Positions 1 to 8,550 of a DNA stretch of 34,140 nt are shown here, piece after piece. A program made the position numbers and the translations under genes. Under the pieces are notes generated by a model. It did not search any database. It saw nothing but the letters and a program-made list of their open reading frames with translations, and was not told where the DNA came from. How positions within the stretch are numbered: the first letter of the stretch is position 1; the number at the start of each line of letters is the position of its first letter. Source of the stretch: Alphaproteobacteria bacterium (GTDB lineage: Bacteria > Pseudomonadota > Alphaproteobacteria > UBA2966 > CAIVPW01); NCBI GenBank assembly GCA_016869235.1, contig VGER01000016.1, forward strand, positions 1 through 34,140, given 5' to 3'.

Positions 1-114
1 GGCCAGGAGACGCGCCGACAGCAGCAGCGCCGCCGCCATGGCCGCCATCAGCAGGACGGCCTGCAACCGGCCTGGGTGCGAGAGGGGAAGGGGACGCGAG
101 GACATGCCACGCAT
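1..114 (-). CDS. N-terminus of a membrane-anchored protein, runs off left edge
   Basis: The minus strand opens with ATG at 114-112 (a second in-frame ATG lies at 105-103) and stays open to the window edge, giving about 38 residues. The protein begins with a short Arg/Pro-rich stretch and continues into an uninterrupted hydrophobic run of Ala, Leu and Met from about residue 18, which looks like a signal anchor or first transmembrane helix. The family cannot be named from this piece. An operator-like palindrome 78 bp upstream (192-218) resembles those controlling efflux genes, so an efflux membrane-fusion protein or transporter is a guess only. Confidence 0.5.
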   Translation of the reverse strand, partial: MRGMSSRPLPLSHPGRLQAVLLMAAMAAALLLSARLLA

Positions 115-191
115 GTGGTGCTCGGGAACCCCCTGTACCAGCGGCCCGGTGTCGTGCTCTGCCTGCGCCTCCGCTTTAGCGTTAACGCGTA

Positions 192-218
192 ACGTATCGT
201 ATACTATATACGATACGT
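192..218. promoter_or_regulatory. 12-bp inverted repeat, probable repressor operator
   Basis: The arms ACGTATCGTATA (192-203) and TATACGATACGT (207-218) are exact reverse complements separated by only 3 bp. The site is AT-rich in a GC-rich background and lies upstream of the leftward gene starting at 114. Size, symmetry and promoter position fit a TetR-family operator. No regulator gene is visible beside it, so the assignment is by shape alone. Confidence 0.6.
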
Positions 219-264
219 GTCTAAAAGGTTTGCAGAGCGAGCGCCCCGCCAACACCCAGCGGCG

Positions 265-282
265 GATCACGGCGCCGTGATC
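265..282. promoter_or_regulatory. Perfect 18-bp palindrome
   Basis: GATCACGGC is followed directly by its exact reverse complement GCCGTGATC with no spacer. It lies between the operator-like repeat at 192-218 and the end of the usg-like gene. It could be a protein-binding site or a small hairpin; it has no T-tract on either side. Confidence 0.35.
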
Positions 283-358
283 TGCGTAGACTCCGCATAG
301 GAAAATGCGATCTGGCGGCCGCGCCTGTCGGGGGGCGGCCCGGCCGCGGGGTGGTTCA

Positions 359-383
359 CCCGTATTCGCCCGGGCGAAACGGG
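359..383 (-). terminator. GC-rich hairpin just past the usg-like gene
   Basis: An almost perfect palindrome centred on TTCGCCCGGGCGAA lies 9 bp beyond the usg stop on the minus strand. It lacks a clear T-tract, so it is only a weak terminator candidate. Confidence 0.25.
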
Positions 384-391
384 CGGGCGGC

Positions 392-666
392 TCATTTCAC
401 CGGGTAGGCACGGCTGACGAGCTGGAACTCCTGCGGCTTGATGAGGCGGTGGAGGCGACCCGGACCGAGTGGATCTTCCCCTCGATCTTGGCTTCCCAGA
501 AGTCCAGGAAGCGCTGCAGCGCAGGAAATTGCGGCGCCAGGTCCAGCTCCTGCCAGATGAACTGCTGCAGGAACGCCGGGTGGTCCGGGCGGTGATAGGT
601 GATCTCGGCGGTGGTCAGCCGGTAGCCCTCGAGCTGACGCAGGAAATCCGGCGAAGCAGGAACCAT
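392..666 (-). pseudogene. Usg-like family protein, frameshifted near its 3' end
   Basis: Starting at ATG 666-664, the minus-strand protein begins MVPASPDFLRQLEGYRLTT and continues through YHRPDHPAFLQQFIWQELD to IEGKIHSVRVA. I recognise this as the small alphaproteobacterial Usg-like family (historically labelled as linked to phosphoribosylanthranilate isomerase; function unproven). After SVRVA the frame degenerates into Ser/Arg-rich text ending at 397. Shifting one frame at 452-453 restores the family-like ending HRLIKPQEFQLVSRAYPVK and a TGA at 392-394, for about 90 residues in total. One base appears to be missing. This is either a real mutation or a sequencing/assembly error. The start is chosen because it matches the family N-terminus; the open frame itself extends further upstream to 726. 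Confidence 0.75.
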
Positions 667-780
667 GCGTGACTCCCTACTGAAAAACGGAAAGGTGATG
701 CTTCCGCCAGGGCCGGGGCGTGTCAAGAACGGAGCAATTTCAGGGACTTAGCAGCACTCGCGGGAGGCTGCCGCCAGTCT

Positions 781-807
781 CTGGCAGTCCAGGTTGCCGA
801 CTGCCAA
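781..807. promoter_or_regulatory. CIRCE-like inverted repeat upstream of groES
   Basis: CTGGCAGTC (781-789) and GACTGCCAA (799-807) are inverted copies (8 of 9 positions) with exactly 9 bp between them. The 9-N9-9 layout is that of the HrcA-binding CIRCE element (consensus TTAGCACTC-N9-GAGTGCTAA). Both arms carry a matching substitution at the same symmetric position, so the symmetry is kept while the sequence differs from consensus. It lies 189 bp before the groES start, further than usual. Confidence 0.6.
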
Positions 808-826
808 AAAACTTTGGTAGTCCACT

Positions 827-854
827 CTTGCGTCTGCTAAGACCGCGCCCATAT
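827..854 (+). promoter_or_regulatory. Candidate sigma-32 heat-shock promoter for groESL
   Basis: CTTGCGT (827-833) and CCCATAT (848-854) are separated by 14 bp. This resembles the RpoH pattern CTTGAAA - 13-15 bp - CCCATNT, with a full match in the -10 part and CTTG in the -35 part. Transcription would start near 862, giving a leader of about 130 nt before groES. It lies just downstream of the CIRCE-like repeat. Confidence 0.45.
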
Positions 855-995
855 CCGCCGCGGGTCTCCCGCGTCGCCCGGCGCCGCCGGTGCGCTTGTC
901 CGAGAGCGTGCCGCGGCCTGCCGGGTCGAGCGAGGCGGGGCCCACCGCAAAGAACGACGTCAGACATCCAACGAGTCCTGGAGGAACAAGCCTGC

Positions 996-1322
996 ATGTT
1001 TCGACCGCTGCAAGACCGGGTGTTGATCCGGCGCATCGACAGCGACACCAAGTCGGTCGGGGGAATCATCATCCCCGACACCGCCAAAGAGAAGCCGTCC
1101 GAGGGCGAGGTCGTCGCCGTAGGTCCGGGCGCGCGCGATGAGAGCGGCAAGCTCGTTCCGCTCGACGTGAAGGTCGGCGACCGCGTGCTGTTCGGCAAGT
1201 GGACCGGCACCGAGGTCAAGCTCGACGGCGAGGAGTTCATCGTCGTCAAGGAGACCGACCTGTTCGGCATCGTCGAGGATACCGAAGCTAAGGACACCAA
1301 GAAGACCAAGAGGGCCGCTTAA
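996..1322 (+). CDS. groES: Co-chaperonin GroES (Hsp10)
   Basis: GroES forms the heptameric lid of the GroEL chaperonin and closes the folding chamber in the cytoplasm. The 108-residue product begins [13 protein letters not shown] and contains the family signature [18 protein letters not shown], which includes the mobile loop that contacts GroEL, followed by [10 protein letters not shown] and EEFIVVKE. It is slightly longer than the usual 95-100 residues because of a charged Lys/Thr-rich tail. The ATG at 996 is chosen because it gives the family N-terminus and follows a GGAGG ribosome site (980-984); the upstream open frame is unrelated to GroES. groEL follows 15 bp downstream, so the two form the usual operon, with CIRCE-like and sigma-32-like sites upstream. 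Confidence 0.97.
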   Translation: MFRPLQDRVLIRRIDSDTKSVGGIIIPDTAKEKPSEGEVVAVGPGARDESGKLVPLDVKVGDRVLFGKWTGTEVKLDGEEFIVVKETDLFGIVEDTEAKDTKKTKRAA

Positions 1323-2957
<1,635 letters not shown>

Positions 2958-2958
2958 G

Positions 2959-2998
2959 ACCGCTGCCTCCCTCCCTCCTAGGGAGGGCAGGGAGCGGT
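2959..2998 (+). terminator. Imperfect stem-loop after groEL
   Basis: ACCGCT (2959-2964) pairs with AGCGGT (2993-2998), and the intervening CT-rich and GA-rich stretches can pair to lengthen the stem. No T-run follows, so it may act as an mRNA-stabilising structure or a first attenuating hairpin ahead of the stronger terminator at 3021. Confidence 0.4.
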
Positions 2999-3020
2999 TG
3001 CTTGGGCTGACACGCTCGGA

Positions 3021-3054
3021 GGGGTCCGGTACGTTGCCGGACCCCTTTTCTTTT
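3021..3054 (+). terminator. Rho-independent terminator between groEL and pcm
   Basis: GGGGTCCGG (3021-3029) and CCGGACCCC (3037-3045) form a perfect 9-bp GC-rich stem with a 7-nt loop, followed directly by TTTTCTTTT. This is a textbook intrinsic terminator. It ends only 11 bp before the pcm start codon. Confidence 0.88.
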
Positions 3055-3065
3055 CGGAGCACCCC

Positions 3066-3734
3066 ATGGGTGTCGATAACGACGCACGCCGCGCCGAGAT
3101 GGTCGCGGAGATCGAAGCCGAGGCGAAAGCCACCGGCTCGTACACCGGGCGCGAGACGTTCTCCGCGCGCACCCTCGATGCGATGCGCGCCGTGCCGCGC
3201 CACCAGTTCGTGCGCGAGGGCGACTTGGCCCGCGCCTACGTCAACGGCCCGCTGCCCATCGGCCAGGGCCAGACCATCTCGCAACCCTTCATCGTCGCGC
3301 TGATGACCGACGCGCTCGACCTCGCCGGCGGCGAGCGCGTGCTCGAGATCGGCATGGGCTCCGGCTACCAGACGGCGATCCTCGCCGCGCTCGTGCAGCA
3401 CGTGTACGCGGTTGAGGTTCTTGCCGAGCTCGCCAAGGCCGCCGAAGCTCGGCTGCGCTCATTGGGGCGCGGCAACGTCAGCGTGCTGGTTGGCGATGGG
3501 CACGCCGGCTGGCCCGAGCACGCGCCCTACGACGCGATCCTGGTCGCCGCCGCGGCGTCACAAGTCCCCGATGCCCTCGTTGCGCAACTGCAGCCGGGTG
3601 GCCGCATGGTCATTCCCGTCGGCCGCACGCGCATGGGCGGTCAGGAGCTGCAGCTGCTGTCCAAGGACGCGAGCGGCAAGGTCAGCCAGCGCACCGTGCT
3701 GCCGGTCGCCTTCGTGCCGCTGGTGAAGGCGTAG
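3066..3734 (+). CDS. pcm: Protein-L-isoaspartate O-methyltransferase
   Basis: This enzyme transfers a methyl group from S-adenosylmethionine to isoaspartyl residues in damaged proteins so that they can revert. The 222-residue product has the family pattern: AVPRHQFV near residue 40, PLPIGQGQTISQPFIVA (about 61-77), the SAM-binding motif VLEIGMGSGYQTAIL (about 96-110), and YDAILVAAAASQVP followed by LQPGGRMVIPVG. Length matches the family. The ATG at 3066 follows a short GGAGC ribosome site that is close to the groEL terminator tail, so its promoter must be very close, or expression relies on read-through. It is separated from later genes by mobile-element debris. Confidence 0.95.
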   Translation: MGVDNDARRAEMVAEIEAEAKATGSYTGRETFSARTLDAMRAVPRHQFVREGDLARAYVNGPLPIGQGQTISQPFIVALMTDALDLAGGERVLEIGMGSGYQTAILAALVQHVYAVEVLAELAKAAEARLRSLGRGNVSVLVGDGHAGWPEHAPYDAILVAAAASQVPDALVAQLQPGGRMVIPVGRTRMGGQELQLLSKDASGKVSQRTVLPVAFVPLVKA

Positions 3735-3789
3735 TCGGGCGCGGCAGGCACGAAGGATTCTCCTGAGTTCGCCGCGCTTATTAGTCTCT

Positions 3790-3837
3790 TTCAGGCGCTT
3801 AAGAGGCATGTTCTTCAGGCGCTCAAGAGGCATGTTC
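3790..3837. repeat. Tandem duplication of a 24-bp unit
   Basis: Positions 3790-3813 and 3814-3837 are back-to-back copies of a 24-bp unit starting TTCAGGCGCT, with one T/C difference. The region 3735-3917 around it contains no recognisable gene. The duplication lies beside the IS3-type remnant and may be a scar of that insertion. Confidence 0.8.
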
Positions 3838-3917
3838 GCGATCCGAACGACCTGCAAGATGCTGCGGCTTCGAATGAAGATGTGAAGTGCCTATGCCACG
3901 ACCTTTGGTGGGCGGCA

Positions 3918-4097
3918 TTCAACGGACGCTTGCGCGAGGAGTGCCTGAACGCACGCTGGTTCTTGTCTCTGGCCGACGCCAGGGCCAAGAATCGAGGCGT
4001 GGCGGATGCTCTACAGCGAGAGCCATCCTCACACGGCACCTGGGGATCGTACGCAGCGCGATTTGCTTCATTGGCCGGGGTTAACCCCGGCCAATGA
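3918..4097 (+). pseudogene. IS3-type transposase C-terminal remnant with two frameshifts
   Basis: The reading begins FNGRLREECLNARWFLSLADA, the DDE integrase-core segment that contains the last catalytic Glu in IS3-family OrfB transposases. After about 3990 the reading moves by one base to IEAWRMLYSESHPHTAPGDRT, and near 4061 it moves back to end FASLAGVNPGQ with a TGA at 4095-4097. One inserted and one deleted base explain this. Everything upstream of the last third of the transposase is missing. It is a dead fragment, distinct in sequence from the IS3-type piece at the right edge of the window. Confidence 0.8.
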
Positions 4098-4326
4098 AGG
4101 CCGAAGGCTTACCCATCGCCCGGCGGAGTTCTTGGGGAGCCGTCACTTGCCCGAAAACTCACCTTCACGCCGGAGGAGAAAACAGGTAGGGCGTCACTAC
4201 GCGCCGAATTCGCGCAATTCACGACTGCGCTCCGTGCTCTAGCCTGGGCAGCGCAAGATGCTAAGATCGGCAGCGGATTGAACACTCGCGACCGCGGGTG
4301 TCAACCATTTCATGGGAGGGATACTG

Positions 4327-6138
4327 ATGCATCGCGACATTGCACGTCTTGTGCAGGGAGTTTCGGTGTTTGCCATCACCGCACTACTGAGTTCTGCCGC
4401 GATTGCGGCCGATGTGACCAAGCAGCGCCTCGAGAACGCCGACGGCGATCCTGACAACTGGATCACCTGGGGCCAGAACTACTCCAGCCACCGCTTCTCG
4501 CGTCTTGCGCAGATCAACCGCAATAACGTCGGCAACCTGAAAGTGGCATTCTCCATGCCGCTCACCAACTCGCTCGACGGGATTCCGACCAACACCGGCA
4601 ACTTGGAGATGACGCCGCTGGTCGATGACGGCGCCCTGTACCTGAACAGCGCGTTCGGCCTGCACTACAAGATTGACGTCAGCCGCGGCAACAGCGCAAA
4701 GGTCGTTTGGCGCACCGACCTGCAGGTCAACAAGGAGACCGAAAAGCGTCACTACGTGCGCGGCATGGCCATGTGGGGCGATAACGTCTACTCCAACATG
4801 GTCGACGGCCGCGTCGCCTCGGTCTTGCGTTCGACGGGCGAAGTCGCCTGGGAGAAGCAGATCGCCCGCACCAAGCTCGGCTACACGAATCTTCCCGGCG
4901 GCCCGAACGAGCAGCATTTTATCATTGGCGAGTTTTTCAGCGCCGCGCCGATCGCCGTGGAAGGGAAGATCCTGGTCGGCCAATCCGGAGGTGACTGGGG
5001 GACGCGCGGCTGGCTGGCTGCGGTGGATGCCACCAACGGCAACGAGTTGTGGCGTTCCTACACGATCCCTGCGCCCGGCGAGCCCGGCCACGAGACGTGG
5101 AAGGACACCAACAATGCTTGGCGCACGGGCGGCGGCTCGCTGTGGACGACAGGGTCGTACGACGCGCAGCAGCGGGTCACGATCTGGGGCACGGCCAATC
5201 CGGTGCCGATGTTCGATCCGTCGTTCCGTCCGGGCGACAACCTGTACACGAACTCCGTCATGGCGTGGGACATCGACACCGGCAAGGTGAAGTGGTTCTT
5301 CCAATACACGCCGAACGAATCCTGGGACTTCGACGAGCAGGGCGTCCACTTGCTCTACGACGCGGAGATCGGCGGCAAGTCGCAGAAGGTCGTCGGCCAT
5401 TTCGGGCGCAACGGCTTCTTCTACCAACTGGATCGGACCAACGGGCAGTTCATCAACGCCAACCAGTACACGTATGACCTGAACTGGACGGCCGGCATCG
5501 ATCCGAAGACCGGCAAGCCGTTGGAGTACGATCCGGGCAAGCTGGTCCAGACATACTTGCCGACAACGCGTGTCGATCGCGGCCGTGGGCAGGTGCTGTT
5601 CTGCCCCCACTTTCTCGGCGGCGTCCGCTGGCAGCCCACCGCCTACAGCCCGAGCACAAAGACCGTGTATGGCGCCGGTCACGAAGGATGCAGCTCGATC
5701 AGCACGGCTCCGGAGGCTCCGGTTGGCCCTGCGGGTGGCAATCCCAAGGGGCCCGGCGCGGTGTTCCAGGCGCAAGGGACCAACAGTCCGACCGCGCCCG
5801 GCGCGTACACAGCGGGGTCGATCACCGCAATCGACGTCACCACGGGCAAGCAGGTCGCCAAGGTCCGGCTGGCATACCCGAACCTGTCGGGCGTGACGGT
5901 GACCGCGGGCGGGTTGGTCTTCACCGGCAACGCGGACGGTTGGGTCGTGGCCTACGACGACCGCACCCTCGCGCCGTTGTGGTCCTTTTTTGCTGGCAAT
6001 GCCTTCAAAGCTCCGCCCATCAGCTATGCAGTAGGCGGCAAGCAGTACATCGCCATCGTCGCTGGCGGTGGCGCTGTCTCCGACAAAGACCGCGGCACGT
6101 TGGAGCGTGACGCGCAACTGTGGGTGTTCTCGCTCTAG
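4327..6138 (+). CDS. PQQ-dependent methanol/ethanol-type dehydrogenase
   Basis: A periplasmic quinoprotein predicted to oxidise an alcohol or aldehyde and pass electrons to the cytochrome c encoded next. The 603-residue product has a signal peptide (cleavage likely near AAIAAD, residue 28), the WGQNYSSHRFSRL start of the beta-propeller, and W-docking repeats such as GWVVAYDDRTLAPLWSF. Active-site positions read by motif: N291 (in TANPVPM), the pair D334/D336 in WDFDEQ, and R361 in GRNGFFYQLDR. The D-x-D pair is the signature of lanthanide-dependent members. Two oddities: the usual metal-binding Glu appears as Asp (D223 in QSGGDWGTRGW), and the adjacent-cysteine pair typical of methanol dehydrogenases is absent (the mature protein has C426 and C455 only). 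The start at 4327 is preferred over 4312 because GGGAGGG lies just before it. The substrate is unknown; calling it xoxF would be premature. Confidence 0.9.
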   Translation: MHRDIARLVQGVSVFAITALLSSAAIAADVTKQRLENADGDPDNWITWGQNYSSHRFSRLAQINRNNVGNLKVAFSMPLTNSLDGIPTNTGNLEMTPLVDDGALYLNSAFGLHYKIDVSRGNSAKVVWRTDLQVNKETEKRHYVRGMAMWGDNVYSNMVDGRVASVLRSTGEVAWEKQIARTKLGYTNLPGGPNEQHFIIGEFFSAAPIAVEGKILVGQSGGDWGTRGWLAAVDATNGNELWRSYTIPAPGEPGHETWKDTNNAWRTGGGSLWTTGSYDAQQRVTIWGTANPVPMFDPSFRPGDNLYTNSVMAWDIDTGKVKWFFQYTPNESWDFDEQGVHLLYDAEIGGKSQKVVGHFGRNGFFYQLDRTNGQFINANQYTYDLNWTAGIDPKTGKPLEYDPGKLVQTYLPTTRVDRGRGQVLFCPHFLGGVRWQPTAYSPSTKTVYGAGHEGCSSISTAPEAPVGPAGGNPKGPGAVFQAQGTNSPTAPGAYTAGSITAIDVTTGKQVAKVRLAYPNLSGVTVTAGGLVFTGNADGWVVAYDDRTLAPLWSFFAGNAFKAPPISYAVGGKQYIAIVAGGGAVSDKDRGTLERDAQLWVFSL

Positions 6139-6221
6139 TCTTGGAGAAGCGGTAGATCTTGGGGAGGCGGGATTCCGCCTCCCCAAGTTTGCTTCAACGG
6201 CATTGTTCTGGTGAGGATCAA

Positions 6222-6737
6222 GTGCGCAACACATGGCGGCTGGGGATTCTCGCCGCGTTGACGACCGCGGCGATCGTTGTCGCCGGAGGCGCTCGAGCCG
6301 CGGAGATCGAGGGCGCTGCGACGCTGGTGGACGCCGAGGCCGGCAAGCGCGTCTGGAGCCAAACGGCTGGGTGCATACGCTGCCACGGGTGGGCTGGCGA
6401 CGGTACGGTTGAGGGACCCGGTTTTCCGGCGGGCACCAATCTTCGGAAGGTCGTTCTGGACGCGGTGGCGCTCAAGGAGATCATCCGGTGCGGCGTGCCG
6501 GGCTCGGCCATGCCAAGCTTCAACCGCAACGCATATGGAAGCCTCCCGTGCTTTGGGATGACTGCCGCGCAGGTCGGGCAGCAGAGGCCGCCGACCGGCG
6601 AGGTGTCCCTGGCCGACACCCAGGTGGACAATCTCGTCGGCTACCTGTTGGCCAAGGTGATGAACCGTGGTCCGATCACCAAGGAAGCGTGCCTCGACTA
6701 CTACGGTCCGACGAACGCATTCTGTGAGCGGTATTGA
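6222..6737 (+). CDS. Secreted monoheme cytochrome c
   Basis: Probable electron acceptor for the PQQ dehydrogenase encoded 83 bp upstream. The 171-residue product starts with GTG (6222) behind a GAGGA ribosome site, has an N-terminal signal peptide (hydrophobic stretch then ARAAEIEG), one heme-binding CIRCH motif (residues 51-55) followed by GWAGDGT, and GSAMPSF, which may supply the distal Met ligand. Extra cysteines near the end (ITKEACLDYY, FCERY) could form a disulfide. The TGA stop overlaps the next ATG (TGATG), indicating translational coupling with the pentapeptide-repeat gene. A longer in-frame start at 6159 would add residues without signal-peptide character. Confidence 0.88.
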   Translation: MRNTWRLGILAALTTAAIVVAGGARAAEIEGAATLVDAEAGKRVWSQTAGCIRCHGWAGDGTVEGPGFPAGTNLRKVVLDAVALKEIIRCGVPGSAMPSFNRNAYGSLPCFGMTAAQVGQQRPPTGEVSLADTQVDNLVGYLLAKVMNRGPITKEACLDYYGPTNAFCERY

Positions 6738-8200
6738 TGGTCCGACCGCACGGCGCGCTGGCAGCTGCGCTACTCCTGTCGCTGATTGCTGCTGCGGCCG
6801 GCGCCCAACCGGTGCCTGTCGCCGCGAAGCCTTCCATCTGGGACCTGCGCCCGCTGGGCCGCCATGCCGCGGAACTGCCGATGGCCCAGTTCGCGGATTT
6901 CGCGTGCGGCACCAACGGCGGACCGCCCTCCCGGACGATCGCGGGTTGGCACGAGTCAGGCCTTTGCCCACGCGACGGCGACACCGGCCTCCATGAGATC
7001 TACTTCCGCTACGACGACGAGGACGAGTACTGGGCGCTCGCCAAGAATCTCCGCCGCGAGGTCTACGGCGGGACGATGGTGTTCAGCCACCCGGTCATCG
7101 TCTCGGCGCTATTCACCGATGACGGGTTCCTGATCGGCCTCAGGATCGTCACGGACCTGCGCGTGGACGAAGAGACGCGACGCAAGTCGGTGACGCTGCT
7201 GCAATTCTTCCTGAACCTGTTCGCCGACGCGAGCATTCAATGCCGGAGCGGCGAGCCCGCTGGGGACGAAGTGCCGGCCGGCCCGCTGTTCGTTAAGGAG
7301 CTGTGCGTCGGCGACTCGCCGGGCCGGCATTTGTTGGTGGAGGCGCACTACTATCGCAAGGCGGGGCAAGCTGCGTTCGATCCGAGAACGGCAGGGCTGA
7401 TTCCCACCTCGGGCCAGTTTCGCAGCGAGACGCGCCTGCTCGAGCTCATGACGGCGGAGATTCCGGACCGGGCCGCCAAAGCAGAGCGTTACCGTGCATG
7501 GCAAGCGGCCCCGTCGGAACTCGCGGCGCGCGCGCGCGATTGTCCCGGCTGCGACCTTTCGGGGGCAAACCTGAAGCGCGCGGACCTGCGAAACGCAAAC
7601 CTGGTCGGCGCCAATTTGCAGGGCGCCAATCTGCATGGGGCCATGCTGGCGGGAGCCAAGCTGGCGGGGGCCAACCTCCGCGAGGCCAATCTGAATCGCG
7701 CGGATCTCAAGCGGGCAGACCTCAGCAATTCCGTGCTCGTCGACGCGATGGGGCACGAGGCGCACTTCGACGGCGCCAACGCGCGCGGTGCCGACTTCAG
7801 TACCTCTGCGATGCAACGGGCCGAATTCCTGAGCGCCAACCTCGCGGGCGCCAACTTGACGCAGGCGGATCTTTGGGAGGCGCGCATGGGCGGCGCGAAT
7901 CTACGCGGCGCCGTGCTCAACAACACCTGGCTGGTAAGTGCGCGAATGCAGAATGCGCAGTTCGGCGGTGCGTCGGCGGAAAAGATCGTGCTGTACGGTG
8001 CCCTTCTTACCGGCGCGGACTTTGCCGGGGCGGATCTGCGCGGGGCTGAGATCGACGAGGCGGATCTCCAGCGCGCCAACTTCACCAACGCGGACTTGCG
8101 CGGGGCCACGCTGACCATGACCAAGCTGTTGGATGCGCGGTTCGAGGGCGCCAAGGTCGACGGCGCGAAGTTCCCGAGCGGCTTTCGGCCGGTCCCGTAG
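6737..8200 (+). CDS. Secreted pentapeptide-repeat protein of the PQQ operon
   Basis: A 487-residue protein with a clear signal peptide (hydrophobic Ala/Leu run ending AAAGAQPVP). Residues about 25-260 form a globular domain I do not recognise, containing DEDEYWALAKNLRREVYGG and several cysteines. From about 268 to the end the sequence follows the A(D/N)LXX pentapeptide pattern, for example GANLKRADLRNANLVGANLQ, at least 35 units with a less regular stretch in the middle. Such repeats fold as a right-handed beta-helix. The ATG overlaps the stop of the cytochrome gene, so it is part of the PQQ operon and would sit in the periplasm with the enzyme. Its role is unknown; a scaffold or docking protein is a guess. 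Confidence 0.85.
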   Translation: MVRPHGALAAALLLSLIAAAAGAQPVPVAAKPSIWDLRPLGRHAAELPMAQFADFACGTNGGPPSRTIAGWHESGLCPRDGDTGLHEIYFRYDDEDEYWALAKNLRREVYGGTMVFSHPVIVSALFTDDGFLIGLRIVTDLRVDEETRRKSVTLLQFFLNLFADASIQCRSGEPAGDEVPAGPLFVKELCVGDSPGRHLLVEAHYYRKAGQAAFDPRTAGLIPTSGQFRSETRLLELMTAEIPDRAAKAERYRAWQAAPSELAARARDCPGCDLSGANLKRADLRNANLVGANLQGANLHGAMLAGAKLAGANLREANLNRADLKRADLSNSVLVDAMGHEAHFDGANARGADFSTSAMQRAEFLSANLAGANLTQADLWEARMGGANLRGAVLNNTWLVSARMQNAQFGGASAEKIVLYGALLTGADFAGADLRGAEIDEADLQRANFTNADLRGATLTMTKLLDARFEGAKVDGAKFPSGFRPVP

Positions 8201-8550
8201 CTCGGCATAGGATGCCAAGGACCTCGATGGGTTGATTGATGATCGCCGTTCGCTTCCAAGCGGCGGGTCCGCAGCAGCCCTTCACCGCGTGCGGAAACTC
8301 GCAACGAAGTCATGCATGCGGGAAACGCACACGGATGCCTGCAGACTTGGAGAAGGAGATTCTGACGTCGCTGCTGGTCCTTCGCCGACTAATCGAAGGC
8401 GCGCGGCAATAGGACGTCGCTGGGCCCATCGGCATGAGCAAAGACAAACCCGCCAGCGGGCCGCTAGCGGGTTTGCCCTAGGAAGCCTCCGGTGCTTTGC
8501 GCGTAACGGGCCGGGGAGGATCGGAGTCGGCCTTCTTTCGCGACTGGTAG
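8201..8550. other. Gene-free decayed region between the PQQ operon and an IS remnant
   Basis: No convincing gene is visible in about 350 bp. An open frame on the plus strand has Arg/Ser-rich composition without family features. The one structured element is the hairpin at 8445-8475. The stretch is probably debris of an insertion upstream of the truncated IS1-type transposase. Confidence 0.4.
8445..8475. terminator. Stem-loop with 9-bp arms
   Basis: CAAACCCGC (8445-8453) is the reverse complement of GCGGGTTTG (8467-8475), and AGCGG/CCGCT inside the loop can pair as well. It could terminate the PQQ operon 245 bp upstream or mark an element end. There is no long T-run. Confidence 0.4.

Noticed and set aside
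4327-6138. Naming the PQQ dehydrogenase xoxF or mxaF
   Set aside because: It lacks the adjacent cysteine pair and the usual Glu at the metal site, so only the broader methanol/ethanol family is supported.
4384-6234. 616-residue minus-strand open frame opposite the PQQ dehydrogenase
   Set aside because: The plus strand encodes an obvious quinoprotein with signal peptide and active-site motifs; the minus frame is high-GC shadow text.
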